Source of the DNA: Streptacidiphilus jeojiense
GTDB taxonomy: Bacteria > Actinomycetota > Actinomycetes > Streptomycetales > Streptomycetaceae
Assembly (NCBI RefSeq): GCF_000719095.1
Contig: NZ_JOEH01000016.1
Span: forward strand, 186,001 to 250,000
Length of the DNA: 64,000 nucleotides
Direction: 5' to 3'
Shown: positions 44,780-53,327 of the stretch, in pieces
Layout of the letters: the number at the start of each line of letters is the position of its first letter
Position numbering within the stretch: the first letter of the stretch is position 1
Notes under the pieces: model-generated
Database searches by the model: none
The model's input: the letters and a program-made list of their open reading frames with translations, nothing else
Told to the model about the DNA's origin: nothing
Made by a program: the position numbers and the translations under genes

Positions 44780-45436
44780 GTGGCCAGAAATACATGGACA
44801 CGGAACCAGGACAGAACCGGAGAGGGAGCAGCCATCACCGGCTACGGGCCGTCGGACCCGCGCCTCGCCGATGCCTACGCCGTCGAGGACGAGGTGCTGC
44901 AGTACGCCCGCAGGCAGTCCGAGCTGGCCACGGTGCGTCCGGTGTCGCCGGCCAGCGGAGCGGCCCTGGCGGTGCTGGCGGCGGCGGTCGGCGCCCGTTC
45001 GGTGGTGGAGATCGGCACCGGTGCGGGCGTGTCGGGCATCTGCCTGCTGCGCGGGATGCGCCCGGACGGGATCCTGACCACCGTCGACATCCAGCCGGGG
45101 CTGCAGCGGCAGGCCCGCGAGCTCTTCTCGGACGCCGGCTTCGCCCCCAGCCGGGCCCGCTGCATTCCCGGCGCCGCCCTGGAGGTCCTGCCCCGGCTCG
45201 CGGACGGGCAGTACGACCTGGTGTTCTGCGACGGCGATCCGGCGGAGTCGCCGGACTACCTGGCTGAATCGTTGCGCCTGCTGCGACCTGGGGGAATGGT
45301 CTGCTTCGAAGGGGCCGTCAGTGCGCTGGACGACATGGCGACCAGGGATCTGGTGCGGACCGTGCGGGAGCACGACACCCTGCTGAGTGCGCTGCTCCCG
45401 GTCGGTGACGGACTGTTGTGCGCGGTGCGGCGCTGA
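44780..45436 (+). CDS. O-methyltransferase (CCoAOMT-like)
   Basis: A 218-aa SAM-dependent methyltransferase of the class-3 O-methyltransferase family: motif I VVEIGTGAGVSG, an acidic loop in TTVDIQPG and a metal-site-like VFCDGDPAESPDYL. A divergent position beside sigE is conserved in mycobacteria (Rv1220c/Rv1221, recalled). The substrate is unknown. GTG at 44780 is used as start; the true one may lie slightly downstream since the first ~17 residues are poorly structured. Confidence 0.85.
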   Translation: MARNTWTRNQDRTGEGAAITGYGPSDPRLADAYAVEDEVLQYARRQSELATVRPVSPASGAALAVLAAAVGARSVVEIGTGAGVSGICLLRGMRPDGILTTVDIQPGLQRQARELFSDAGFAPSRARCIPGAALEVLPRLADGQYDLVFCDGDPAESPDYLAESLRLLRPGGMVCFEGAVSALDDMATRDLVRTVREHDTLLSALLPVGDGLLCAVRR

Positions 45437-45511
45437 GACGCGCGGGCAGCGAATGCGCGAGCTGCGGGTGCGGGTGCGCGGGCGGGGCTTCGCGGGAGTG
45501 AGCGCTCACAG

Positions 45512-45562
45512 CTGTGGCCCTGGTCCCGGGCCCCCGGAGGGGGTGCGGGGCCAGAGCCACAG
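45512..45562. terminator. Imperfect long stem-loop between convergent genes
   Basis: CTGTGGC (45512-45518) pairs with GCCACAG (45556-45562), and the CCTGG/CCAG steps inside extend the stem with one bulge; the centre is a C/G-rich run. It lies between the O-methyltransferase and DUF3117 stops. Confidence 0.6.
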
Positions 45563-45593
45563 GTGCGCTACTCGCTTGGGGACCAGGAGGTCG

Positions 45594-45761
45594 TCAGCCG
45601 CAGGCCTTCTTCAGGGCCTCGCCCAGAGCGTCGGCCTCGTCCGGCGTCAGTTCGACCACCAGCCGCCCGCCGCCCTCGAGCGGTACTCGCATGACGATGC
45701 CCCGCCCCTCCTTGGTCACCTCGAGCGGGCCGTCGCCCGTCCGCGGCTTCATGGCCGCCAT
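45594..45761 (-). CDS. DUF3117 family protein
   Basis: A 55-aa protein, highly conserved in actinobacteria: starts MAAMKPRTGDGPLEVTKEGR and ends with LTPDEADALGEALKKAC. The small β-rich fold has no known function. AAGGGG precedes the ATG at 45761. The frame is open further upstream, but family length and the ribosome site fix this start. Mycobacterial relatives sit at the equivalent place (Rv1211, recalled). Confidence 0.9.
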   Translation of the reverse strand: MAAMKPRTGDGPLEVTKEGRGIVMRVPLEGGGRLVVELTPDEADALGEALKKACG

Positions 45762-46095
45762 GCTCGTTCCCCTTCCTGCGAACCTGCTCACCGACGCACC
45801 CACGGCCCGTCCACCGCAGGTATCGAACGCATTGATCGGAGTCCAGTATCCCGCATCGGGGCACCCGATGACCAACATCACTACTCTCTCCCGTCCCGGC
45901 AGGCTCATCCGTACGCTGACCACCCGGTTCCGATCGCAAATCAGTTCCCGTGTCCCCGGCGGGTCCCCGCGCCCTCGCCCCCGTTCGGCCGACCGGGCGG
46001 GACACGTCCGAAACAGTGGCCTACGTCACATCGGCCAAGCCGCTGCCGATCCGTCATGCTGGCATGGGACTACTGACGAGTAATGGGAGATCCGC
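45762..46095. other. 334-bp divergent intergenic region
   Basis: No gene seen. On the DUF3117 side, TTGGTC (45875-45870, minus strand) is followed after 18 bp by GGATAC (45851-45846). The spacer of this candidate promoter is occupied by a perfect dyad CATCGGG-GCA-CCCGATG (45854-45870), a possible operator. The side facing the enoyl-CoA hydratase gene shows only its SD (GGGAG at 46085). Confidence 0.45.
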
Positions 46096-46896
46096 ATGGC
46101 CGACACCGTGCTGTACGAGCTCAGCGACGGGCTGGCGACCGTCACCATCAACCGGCCCGAGGCGATGAACGCGCTCGACACGGAGACCAAGGTGGCGCTG
46201 CGGGACGCCATGACCACCGCCAAGGAGGACCCGGCGGTACGGGCGGTGCTGCTCACCGGCGCCGGCCCGCGGGCCTTCTGCGTGGGCCAGGACCTCAAGG
46301 AGCACCTGGGCAAGCTGGCCGCGGCCCGGGACGGTGGGGAGGCTCCGCTGTCCACCGTGCGGGAGCACTACAACCCGCTGCTGACCGCGATCGCGACCAT
46401 GCCCAAGCCGGTGGTGGCGGCGGTCAACGGGGTGGCGGCGGGGGCCGGCGCGGGGCTGGCCTGGGCCTGCGACTTCCGCATCATCGCCGACCACAGCGGG
46501 TTCAACACCTCGTTCGCCGGGGTGGCGCTGACCGCGGACTCAGGGGTGTCCTGGACGCTGCCCCGGCTGGTGGGGCAGGCCAAGGCGGTCGAACTGCTGA
46601 TGTTCCCGCAGACGGTTCCGGCGGCGGAGGCGCTGGCGCTCGGGCTCGCGCACCGCGTGGTGCCGGCGGCGGAGCTGGCCGCGACGGCGCGGGAGTTCGC
46701 CGCGGGGCTGGCGGCGGGACCGACGGTCGCCCTCGGCGCGATCAAGGAGTCGCTGGCCTACGGGGCGGGGCACACGCTGGTGGAGACGCTGGGCAAGGAG
46801 GACGAGCTGCAGACCCGTGCGGGGGCGGCGGAGGACCACTGGATCGCGGTGCAGGCCTTCCTGGCGAAGGAGGCACCCAAGTACGTCGGGCGGTAG
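46096..46896 (+). CDS. Enoyl-CoA hydratase/isomerase (crotonase) family protein
   Basis: 266 aa with the crotonase fold: TINRPEAMNALDTETKVAL, an oxyanion-hole segment RAFCVGQDLKEH and AAVNGVAAGAGAGLAWACDF. The FCVGQDLKEH form resembles PaaB/PaaG-type hydratases. Of the catalytic residues typical of classical ECH, one Glu position reads ADSGVSWTLPRL, with Asp/Ser in place of Glu, so an isomerase-like or other crotonase reaction is possible. It ends at a copy of the dispersed repeat. Confidence 0.87.
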   Translation: MADTVLYELSDGLATVTINRPEAMNALDTETKVALRDAMTTAKEDPAVRAVLLTGAGPRAFCVGQDLKEHLGKLAAARDGGEAPLSTVREHYNPLLTAIATMPKPVVAAVNGVAAGAGAGLAWACDFRIIADHSGFNTSFAGVALTADSGVSWTLPRLVGQAKAVELLMFPQTVPAAEALALGLAHRVVPAAELAATAREFAAGLAAGPTVALGAIKESLAYGAGHTLVETLGKEDELQTRAGAAEDHWIAVQAFLAKEAPKYVGR

Positions 46897-46930
46897 GCGC
46901 GGGGGGGAGGCCCGGGGAACTGGTGCGGGT

Positions 46931-47060
46931 CTGTGGTGGCTGGTCGCGCAGTTCCCCGCGCCCCTGGACGTTTGCAACTGGCCCGCTTGCACCTACCTAG
47001 GGGCGCGGGGCTCTGCTTGCTGAAAAGCGTGCGCGACAAACCATGCGCGACCCGCACCCG
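46931..47060. repeat. Dispersed palindromic element, copy d (interrupted right arm)
   Basis: The left arm GCGCAGTTCCCCGCGCCCCT (from 46947) is intact. The right arm begins AGGGGCGCGGGG at 46999, but its AACTGCGCGAC part is replaced by CTCTGCTTGCTGAAAAGCGT before GCGCGACAAACCATGC resumes. The inner sequence is identical to copy e. It lies between convergent echA-like and tag genes. Confidence 0.82.
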
Positions 47061-47636
47061 TCAGCGGGCGAAGCAGTCCGCGAAGTGGTCGTTGACCAGG
47101 CCGCAGGCCTGCATCAGGGCGTAGGCGGTGGTCGGACCGACGAAGCGGAAGCCGTGGCGCTTCAGCTCCTTGGCGAGGGCGGTCGACTCCGGGGTGACCG
47201 CGGGGACGTCGCCCATGGCGCGCGGGGCCCGGCCCGGCTTCTTCGGGGCGAAGGACCAGATCAGCGCGTCCAGCGTGGTGCCGTCCAGCTCCAGCACGGC
47301 GCGGGCGTTGGCGATGGTGGCCAGCACCTTCGCGCGGTTGCGGATGATGCCCGGGTCGGCCATCAGCCGTTCGATGTCCGCGTCGCCGAACTCGGCGACC
47401 ACCGCCGGGTCGAAGCCGGAGAACGCCTTACGGAAGGTCTCCCGGCGGCGCAGGATGGTGATCCAGGACAGCCCGGACTGGAACGCCTCCAGGCTGATCC
47501 GCTCGTACAGGGCCCGGTCGCCGTGGACCGCTCTGCCCCACTCCTGGTCGTGGTACTCGACGTAGTCGGGCGTGGAGAGGCCCCAGGGGCAGCGGCGCAG
47601 GCCGTCCTCGCCGAGGACGGTGGCACTCGGGCTCAC
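47061..47636 (-). CDS. tag: DNA-3-methyladenine glycosylase I
   Basis: 191 aa. RCPWGLSTPDYVEYHDQEWG at the start holds the zinc-ligand Cys and His of Tag; FQSGLSWITILRRR and RNRAKVLATIANARA form the helix-hairpin core; the C-terminal HGFRFVGPTTAYALMQACG supplies further zinc/active-site residues. It excises 3-methyladenine from DNA. The GTG start overlaps the DivIVA-domain gene's stop by 4 bp, so the pair is translationally coupled. Confidence 0.93.
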   Translation of the reverse strand: MSPSATVLGEDGLRRCPWGLSTPDYVEYHDQEWGRAVHGDRALYERISLEAFQSGLSWITILRRRETFRKAFSGFDPAVVAEFGDADIERLMADPGIIRNRAKVLATIANARAVLELDGTTLDALIWSFAPKKPGRAPRAMGDVPAVTPESTALAKELKRHGFRFVGPTTAYALMQACGLVNDHFADCFAR

Positions 47637-48067
47637 TGCCCCGACTCCTGGTCCAGGCCCGGCAGGGCGTCCTGCGGCGACTGCTTCTCCAGGGTGGTGC
47701 CGCCCGGGGTGGCGAACCGCATCCGCAGCGCCTCGAACTCCGCCGTCCCCGGCTGGCCGGCCTGCGGGTGGCCGGCCGCCAGGGCCGCGGTGAGGGCGGC
47801 CTCCAGCTCGGCGACCCGGACGTCACGGTGGGTCAGCTCGACCCCGAGGCGGTCCAGCACGTCGTCCACCTCGTCCATCCGGTAGCCGCGCACGGCCATG
47901 GGGAAGCGCAGCACGTCCACGTCGGCGCGGGTCAGCGGACGGTCCAGGGGCAGCCGCGCGGCCAGCCGGTCCTGCTCGGCCTCCGGCAGCGAACCGCCGC
48001 CTCCGAGCGCGACCAGCGCCGCAGCGCCCACCACCAGCACCATGACGACGAGGATCAACCAGAACAC
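47633..48067 (-). CDS. DivIVA-domain membrane protein
   Basis: 144 aa: an N-terminal membrane helix (~1-22), then the short DivIVA/Wag31 motif RFPMAVRGYRMDEVDDVLDR and a coiled-coil segment (LTHRDVRVAELEAALTAALA). Much shorter than DivIVA itself, it has only the lipid-binding/dimerisation module attached to a membrane anchor. Upstream of and overlapping tag, matching mycobacterial order (Rv1209-tagA, recalled). Role in polar growth is possible but untested. Confidence 0.8.
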   Translation of the reverse strand: MFWLILVVMVLVVGAAALVALGGGGSLPEAEQDRLAARLPLDRPLTRADVDVLRFPMAVRGYRMDEVDDVLDRLGVELTHRDVRVAELEAALTAALAAGHPQAGQPGTAEFEALRMRFATPGGTTLEKQSPQDALPGLDQESGQ

Positions 48068-48166
48068 AAGCCCACGACTCCCGGCTCCCGGTGGGGGATC
48101 ATGAAGGAACCCCCACAGTACTGAACGGTACTGGGGCCATCATGGCGTACGTACCTTGGAGGACGC

Positions 48167-49030
48167 ATGGCTCTCGCGCTCGGCCCGCGGATTTTCGGTG
48201 CAGACGAGCCGGTCATCATGGCCATCGTCAACCGCACCCCGGACTCGTTCTTCGACCAGGGCGCGACCTTCGCCGACGAGGCGGCCTTCGCGGCGGCCGA
48301 CCGGGCGGTCGCCGAGGGGGCGGCGATCCTGGACATCGGCGGGGTGAAGGCGGGGCCGGGCGAGGAGGTCAGCACCGAGGAGGAGCTGCGCCGGATCGTG
48401 CCCTTCGTGGCCGAGCTGCGCAAGCGCCACCCGGACACGGTGATCAGCGTGGACACCTGGCGGCACGAGGTCGGCGAGGCGGTCTGCGAGGTCGGCGCCG
48501 ACCTGCTGAACGACGCCTGGGGCGGGGTGGACCCGCTGCTGGCGGAGGTCGCCGGGCGGTACGGCGTGGGCATCGTCTGCACCCACGCCGGCGGCGCCGA
48601 GCCGCGGACCCGGCCGCACCGGGTGGCCTACCAGGACGTGATGGCCGACATCCTGGAGCGCACGCTGGCGCTGGCGGAGCGGGCCGTGTCGCTGGGGGTG
48701 CCGCGCGAGGGGGTGCTGATCGACCCGGGGCACGACTTCGGCAAGAACACCCGGCACTCGCTGGAGGCGACCCGGCGGCTGCCGGAGATGACCGACACCG
48801 GCTGGCCGGTGCTGGTGTCGCTGTCCAACAAGGACTTCGTCGGCGAGACGCTGGACAAGCCGGTCGGCGAGCGGCTGCTGGGCACGCTGGCGACCACGGC
48901 GGTCTCGGCGTGGCTGGGGGCCCAGGTCTACCGGGTGCACCAGGTCGCGGAGACCAGGCAGGTGCTGGACATGGTCGCCTCGATCCGGGGCACCCGGCCG
49001 CCGGCGGTGGCCCGCCGCGGGCTGGCCTGA
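48167..49030 (+). CDS. folP2: Dihydropteroate synthase-like protein, FolP2 type
   Basis: A 287-aa TIM-barrel relative of FolP. The N-terminal loop reads AIVNRTPDSFFDQGATF instead of the NVTPDSFSDGG of active enzymes. ILDIGGVKAGPG and DPGHDFGKNTRHSLEATRRL are conserved, but the usual SRK phosphate/pterin motif is LSNKDFVGE, losing the Arg. This is the pattern of mycobacterial FolP2, reported not to act as a standard dihydropteroate synthase. A second, genuine folP is therefore expected elsewhere in the genome. SD GGAGG precedes the ATG. Confidence 0.85.
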   Translation: MALALGPRIFGADEPVIMAIVNRTPDSFFDQGATFADEAAFAAADRAVAEGAAILDIGGVKAGPGEEVSTEEELRRIVPFVAELRKRHPDTVISVDTWRHEVGEAVCEVGADLLNDAWGGVDPLLAEVAGRYGVGIVCTHAGGAEPRTRPHRVAYQDVMADILERTLALAERAVSLGVPREGVLIDPGHDFGKNTRHSLEATRRLPEMTDTGWPVLVSLSNKDFVGETLDKPVGERLLGTLATTAVSAWLGAQVYRVHQVAETRQVLDMVASIRGTRPPAVARRGLA

Positions 49031-49091
49031 CGGCCAGGGGTCACCGGCCGCCGAGGGTGGGGTACTGCCGGGCGGGCTCCACGCCGGTGGG

Positions 49092-49156
49092 TGGTTGCTG
49101 TTCGCGCAGTTCCCCGCGCCCCTGGACGTTTGCAACTGGCCCGCTTGCACCCACCT
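49092..49156. repeat. Dispersed palindromic element, copy e (left half only)
   Basis: The left arm (49103-49123) and inner GGACGTTTGCAACTGGCCCG match copy d, but the sequence breaks off at CCACCTATTC, where the convergent LOG-family gene ends (stop 49155-49157). The right arm is missing. Located between folP2 and that gene. Confidence 0.82.
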
Positions 49157-49970
49157 ATTCCGGGTTGTGGGCCGGGTTCACTACGCCGTTGCGGAGGCGG
49201 GCCTCGTCGAGGATCTTCATGGCCTCGTCGACGGAGTCGGTGATCTGGATCAGCTCCAGGTCCGACGGGGAGGCCTTGCCCTCGGCGACCAGGGTGTTGC
49301 GGACCCACTCGAACAGGCCGGACCAGTAGGAGACCCCGAAGAGGATCACCGGGAACCGGGTGACCTTGTGGGTCTGCACCAGCGTCAGCGCCTCGAACAG
49401 CTCGTCCAGGGTGCCGAAGCCGCCCGGGAGCACGATGAAGCCCTGCGAGTACTTCACGAACATGGTCTTGCGGACGAAGAAGTAACGGAAGTTCAGACCC
49501 AGGTCGACGTACTGGTTGAGGCCCTGCTCGAAGGGCAGCTCGATGCCGAGGCCGACCGAGGTGCCGCCGGCCTCGTGCGCGCCCTTGTTGGCGGACTCCA
49601 TCGCGCCGGGTCCGCCGCCGGTGATCACCGCGTAGCCGGCCTCCACCAGGGCGCGGCCGATCTGCTCGCCGGCCTGGTACTCGACCGAGTCGGCCGCCGT
49701 CCTGGCGGAGCCGAACACACTGACGGCGGGCCCCAGTTCGGCGAGCGCGCCGAACCCCTCGACGAACTCGGACTGGATGCGCATGACCCGCCAGGGGTCG
49801 GTGTGCAGCCAGTCCGCGTTCTGTGCCGAGTCCAGCAGCCGCTGGTCCGTGGTGCTGCTGTCGACCTGCTCGCCGCGGAGCAGCACCGGGCCGCGCCGCT
49901 TCTCCGCCGTCTTCCTCGGGCCCGTCGGGACCCGGTCCGGGCCCTGCCCGTACTGCCTGTCGTTCGTCAT
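49155..49970 (-). CDS. LOG-family Rossmann-fold protein (TIGR00730)
   Basis: 271 aa with the LOG/lysine-decarboxylase-like signature: GGGPGAMESANKGA (~118-131) and PGGFGTLDE (~182-190). Characterised members are cytokinin-activating nucleotide phosphoribohydrolases that cleave N6-modified AMP; bacterial roles otherwise are unclear. The N-terminal ~75 residues are an extension. ATG at 49970 is chosen by length and family start; its ribosome site is weak (GTAGGT). Confidence 0.87.
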   Translation of the reverse strand: MTNDRQYGQGPDRVPTGPRKTAEKRRGPVLLRGEQVDSSTTDQRLLDSAQNADWLHTDPWRVMRIQSEFVEGFGALAELGPAVSVFGSARTAADSVEYQAGEQIGRALVEAGYAVITGGGPGAMESANKGAHEAGGTSVGLGIELPFEQGLNQYVDLGLNFRYFFVRKTMFVKYSQGFIVLPGGFGTLDELFEALTLVQTHKVTRFPVILFGVSYWSGLFEWVRNTLVAEGKASPSDLELIQITDSVDEAMKILDEARLRNGVVNPAHNPE

Positions 49971-50038
49971 ACCTACGTAGGCTACGGCCTGGACGCGTGA
50001 CCAGGTGGGATCTCTTCTGATCGAGCTCAGCGGCCGGG

Positions 50039-51142
50039 TCAGTCCTGGAGCCAGTCCCTGATCCGCTTCTCGCACTCGTCCACCGCCGCCAGCGAGCAGT
50101 GCTCCTCGCGGGTGTGGGCCAGGTTGGGGTCGCCCGGGCCGTAGTTGACGGCGGGGACGCCGAGCGCGGAGAAGCGGGCGACGTCGGTCCAGCCGAACTT
50201 GGCCTGCGGGGTGGCCCCGGTCGCGGCGATGAAGGCGGCGGCGGCCGGGTGCGACAGGCCCGGCAGCGCGCCGGGGGCGGAGTCGGTGACCACGACCTGG
50301 TAGCCGTCGAAGACCTCGCGGATGTGCGCCTCCGCCTGGGCCTCGCTGCGGTCCGGTGCAAAGCGGAAGTTGACGGTGACGGTGCAGGCGTCCGGGATGA
50401 CGTTGCCGGCGACCCCGCCCTGGATGTTCACCGCGTTCAGGCCCTCGTGGTACTCCAGGCCGTCGATGTCGACCAGCCGCGGCACGTAGTCGGCCAGCCG
50501 CTGCAGGATCGGGGCGGCCTTGTGGATGGCGTTGTCGCCGAGCCAGCTGCGGGCCGAGTGGGACCGGTGCCCGCTGGTGCTGACGGTGGCCCGCATGGTG
50601 CCCTGGCAGCCGCCCTCGACCTGCGCGTTGCTCGGCTCCATCAGCACCGCGAAGTCCGCGGCGAGCCACTCGGGGTGGATCCTGGCCAGCCGTCCGAGGC
50701 CGTTGCGGGTCGCCTCGACCTCCTCGCAGTCGTAGAAGACGAAGGTGAGGTCGCGGTTGGGGTCCAGGACGGTGGCGGCGATCCGGAGCTGGACGGCGAC
50801 GCCGGCCTTCATGTCGGAGGTGCCGCAGCCCCAGAGCAGGTCGCCGTCGACCCGGGAGGGCAGGTTGTCGGCGATCGGCACCGTGTCCAGGTGTCCGGCC
50901 AGGACCACCCGCTCGGAGCGGCCCAGGTCGGTCCGGGCGATCACGGCGTCGCCGTCGCGGTCCACGGTGAGGTGCGGCAGCGAGCGCAGCGCGGCCTCGA
51001 CGGCGTCGGCGAGCAGCCGCTCGTCGCCGCTGACCGAGGGGATGTCGACCAGGGCGGCTGTGAGTTCACCCCCGCTCGCTGTGAGATCGAGGACGGGTAC
51101 GGCGGCCGTGGCCGAGCTGTCGGCGGTACTGGAACCAGTCAT
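50039..51142 (-). CDS. dapE: Succinyl-diaminopimelate desuccinylase
   Basis: A 367-aa M20-type amidohydrolase with metal motifs HLDTVP (84-89), bridging Asp in GTSDMKAG (~108-114) and catalytic Glu pair CEEVEA (140-141). DapE converts N-succinyl-LL-diaminopimelate to LL-DAP in lysine and peptidoglycan synthesis. [20 protein letters not shown] near the C-terminus is characteristic of actinobacterial DapE. dapC, the preceding pathway step, lies 3.4 kb away, as in mycobacteria. Confidence 0.92.
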   Translation of the reverse strand: MTGSSTADSSATAAVPVLDLTASGGELTAALVDIPSVSGDERLLADAVEAALRSLPHLTVDRDGDAVIARTDLGRSERVVLAGHLDTVPIADNLPSRVDGDLLWGCGTSDMKAGVAVQLRIAATVLDPNRDLTFVFYDCEEVEATRNGLGRLARIHPEWLAADFAVLMEPSNAQVEGGCQGTMRATVSTSGHRSHSARSWLGDNAIHKAAPILQRLADYVPRLVDIDGLEYHEGLNAVNIQGGVAGNVIPDACTVTVNFRFAPDRSEAQAEAHIREVFDGYQVVVTDSAPGALPGLSHPAAAAFIAATGATPQAKFGWTDVARFSALGVPAVNYGPGDPNLAHTREEHCSLAAVDECEKRIRDWLQD

Positions 51143-51241
51143 GACCAGCCAGGTTACGGCCTGCCGAGCGGTCGGCGGGATCGATGCCGGGGAGAACCGG
51201 GCTCACGGCGGGGTCGTCACAGTCGGTAGGGTGCAGCGAAC

Positions 51242-52297
51242 ATGGCAAGGAGGAACAGCCGGGTGAGTCTGAAGTCGATGATGGACTCCGCCGAGACCGC
51301 GCCCACCGGGCGGCGGCGTCGGCGGTGGCTGGGCTGCCTGCCGTTCGTGCTGGTGCTGGCCATCGTGGTGGCGGCCGGCCTGTACCTGAACCGGCACCGC
51401 GACCTGCTGCCCATCCCGGTCGCCGAGGGCTGCGAGGTCGACAGCGTCGACGGCGTGGTCGACCTCTCGCTGGACCAGATGAGCAATGCCGGGACCATCG
51501 CGGCGGTGGCCATCTCCCGAAGACTTCCGGAACGCGCGGTGACGATCTCGCTGGCCACCGCCATGCAGGAGTCCAAGCTGCAGAACCTGACGGCCGGTGA
51601 CCGCGACTCGATCGGCCTGTTCCAGCAGCGCCCCTCGCAGGGCTGGGGCACCCCGGCTCAGATCGGCGACCCGGTCTACGCGACCAACAAGTTCCTCGAC
51701 AAGCTGGTGCAGATCCAGGGCTACGCGCAGCTGCCGCTGACCGTCGCCGCCCAGGACGTCCAGCACAGCGGCTACCCGGACGCCTACGCCACCCACGAGA
51801 CCGACGCAAAGACCCTCTCCGGCGCCCTGACCGGGCGCGTCCCGGCGTCGCTGAACTGCACGGTGAACAGCGTGGGCGCGGCGGTCACCGGGCCGATCGG
51901 CGCGGACGGGCTGCAGCAGGGCGGCCGGGCGGTCTCGGCGAAGCTGAAGGACGACTTCGGCGCGACGGTGACGCCCAAGGCGGCGACCGCGGCCGGCTCC
52001 GCCGACGCGGCCGGTGGGTCGCCCTCGGCCTCCGCGTCTGCCGACTCCCAGGGCCTGGGGCTGACCGTCGGCACCGGCAGCGGGACCACGGGGACGGCCC
52101 GCGGCTGGGCGGTGGCGCAGTGGGCGGTGGCGAACTGCCAGGACCTGCACATCACCTCCGTCTCCTACGGCGGCAAGGTCTGGCGCAGCTCCGACTCCAC
52201 CAAGGGCTGGCAGGCCTCCGGCACCGCGGCCGGCTCCGGACCGGTGCGGATCAGCGTCGCGGCGAAGGATGCCGCGTCCTCGTCCCCGTCGAGTTAA
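51242..52297 (+). CDS. Membrane-anchored lysozyme/transglycosylase-like protein
   Basis: 351 aa: a basic start, one membrane helix (~30-49, FVLVLAIVVAAGLYL), then an exported domain (~65-190) with SLATAMQESKLQNL...SIGLFQQRPSQGWGT and YATNKFLDKLVQIQGYAQLP, the pattern of actinobacterial lysozyme-like peptidoglycan hydrolases. The Glu in MQESK is the likely catalytic acid. A Ser/Ala-rich linker and a C-terminal module (~275-345; AVAQWAVANCQDLHI) follow. It diverges from dapE, 99 bp apart. Confidence 0.78.
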   Translation: MARRNSRVSLKSMMDSAETAPTGRRRRRWLGCLPFVLVLAIVVAAGLYLNRHRDLLPIPVAEGCEVDSVDGVVDLSLDQMSNAGTIAAVAISRRLPERAVTISLATAMQESKLQNLTAGDRDSIGLFQQRPSQGWGTPAQIGDPVYATNKFLDKLVQIQGYAQLPLTVAAQDVQHSGYPDAYATHETDAKTLSGALTGRVPASLNCTVNSVGAAVTGPIGADGLQQGGRAVSAKLKDDFGATVTPKAATAAGSADAAGGSPSASASADSQGLGLTVGTGSGTTGTARGWAVAQWAVANCQDLHITSVSYGGKVWRSSDSTKGWQASGTAAGSGPVRISVAAKDAASSSPSS

Positions 52298-52435
52298 CGG
52301 CGGCCCACCGGGTTGACGCGCGGGGGTCTCGGACGGCCCAGCGCGCGGCCGTCCTGCAAAGATTCTGTGTGCATCGGATCGGCCCTGGCGCAGCCTCGGA
52401 GAAGCCTTTCTTCCCGGGCGTGACACCGCGTCAAA

Positions 52436-52464
52436 TTGTCCGAATATGAACCGAAAAAGATAAT
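52436..52464 (+). promoter_or_regulatory. Housekeeping-type promoter for the secreted protein gene
   Basis: TTGTCC (52436-52441), exactly 17 bp, GATAAT (52459-52464), in an A-rich stretch unlike its surroundings. It would give a ~107-nt leader before the ATG at 52578. Nothing else is seen in the 280-bp gap. Confidence 0.65.
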
Positions 52465-52577
52465 GCGATGTTTAGGAACTCTTTGCTGGCGTCGGCCGCA
52501 ACCTTCTCGCTCCTCAGGCGGTAATCACCACGTCCGCCCGGCGGACTGGTTCAGTCCCCACCTCAACGAGGAGCACC

Positions 52578-53306
52578 ATGTCTCTCCCCCTCTCGCGCCG
52601 GATCGTCACGGCCGCGTTCGTCGTCGCCGCCGGCGCCGTCCCCGCCCTCACCGCGGGTACCGCCTCCGCCGCGCCCGCGCTGCCCAGCGTCCCCGACCTG
52701 GGTGGGCTCAGCCAGCTCGACACCGGCGCCCTCGGCAGCGACGTCCAGTCCGCCAGCCACCAGGCCGGACAGCTCACCGGCTCCAGCGCGAGCAGCGCCG
52801 TCGCCCAGTCCGTCCCCACCGTCGCGGACGCGGCCGGTGCCGCCACCGCCAAGGCCCTTCCCGAGGCCAACCACATGCTCGGTGCCTCGGCGGGCCAGCT
52901 GGCCCAGGTGGCGGGCTCGACCGCCGGCGCGGCCGGCCCGCTGGCCGGTGCCGCCTCCGGCGCGACCCGCGCCGTGCCGGTCAGCGCCGCCCACCAGGCC
53001 GTCCCGGCCGTCGACACGGTCCAGTCCACGGCCTCCGGCGTCGCCCCGGCCGGCAACACCCCGGTCGCCGCCAACATCACCCCGAGCGCCCCGGCCCCGG
53101 CCGGCCCGCTCTCCTCGCTGCCGCTGGGCAACCTGCCGGTCAACAGCCTGCCGCTGGGCGCCGCGCAGTCCACCGTCGGCCAGGTCGCCGGGGCGGCCGC
53201 GCCGGTCGCCGGACAGCGCCTCGGCGGGCTGCCCGGTCTGGGCGACACCTCCGCCCTGGGCAACCTCACCCAGACCCTGCCGCTGGGCAGCCTGCCGGTC
53301 GGCTGA
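52578..53306 (+). CDS. Secreted low-complexity Ala/Gly/Leu/Pro protein
   Basis: 242 aa with a clear Sec signal peptide (residues 1-~32, RRIVTAAFVVAAGAVPALTA, cleavage after ASA-type site). The mature part is Ala/Gly/Val/Pro-rich with repeating LPLGNLPVNSLPLG-type and GLPGLGDTSALGNL elements, and no cysteine or catalytic motif. It resembles streptomycete cell-surface/ATP-less structural proteins only by composition; it lacks chaplin features. AACGAGGAG precedes the ATG. It ends 21 nt before a perfect terminator palindrome. Confidence 0.75.
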   Translation: MSLPLSRRIVTAAFVVAAGAVPALTAGTASAAPALPSVPDLGGLSQLDTGALGSDVQSASHQAGQLTGSSASSAVAQSVPTVADAAGAATAKALPEANHMLGASAGQLAQVAGSTAGAAGPLAGAASGATRAVPVSAAHQAVPAVDTVQSTASGVAPAGNTPVAANITPSAPAPAGPLSSLPLGNLPVNSLPLGAAQSTVGQVAGAAAPVAGQRLGGLPGLGDTSALGNLTQTLPLGSLPVG

Positions 53307-53327
53307 CACCGGGTCAGCGGTTCCACC

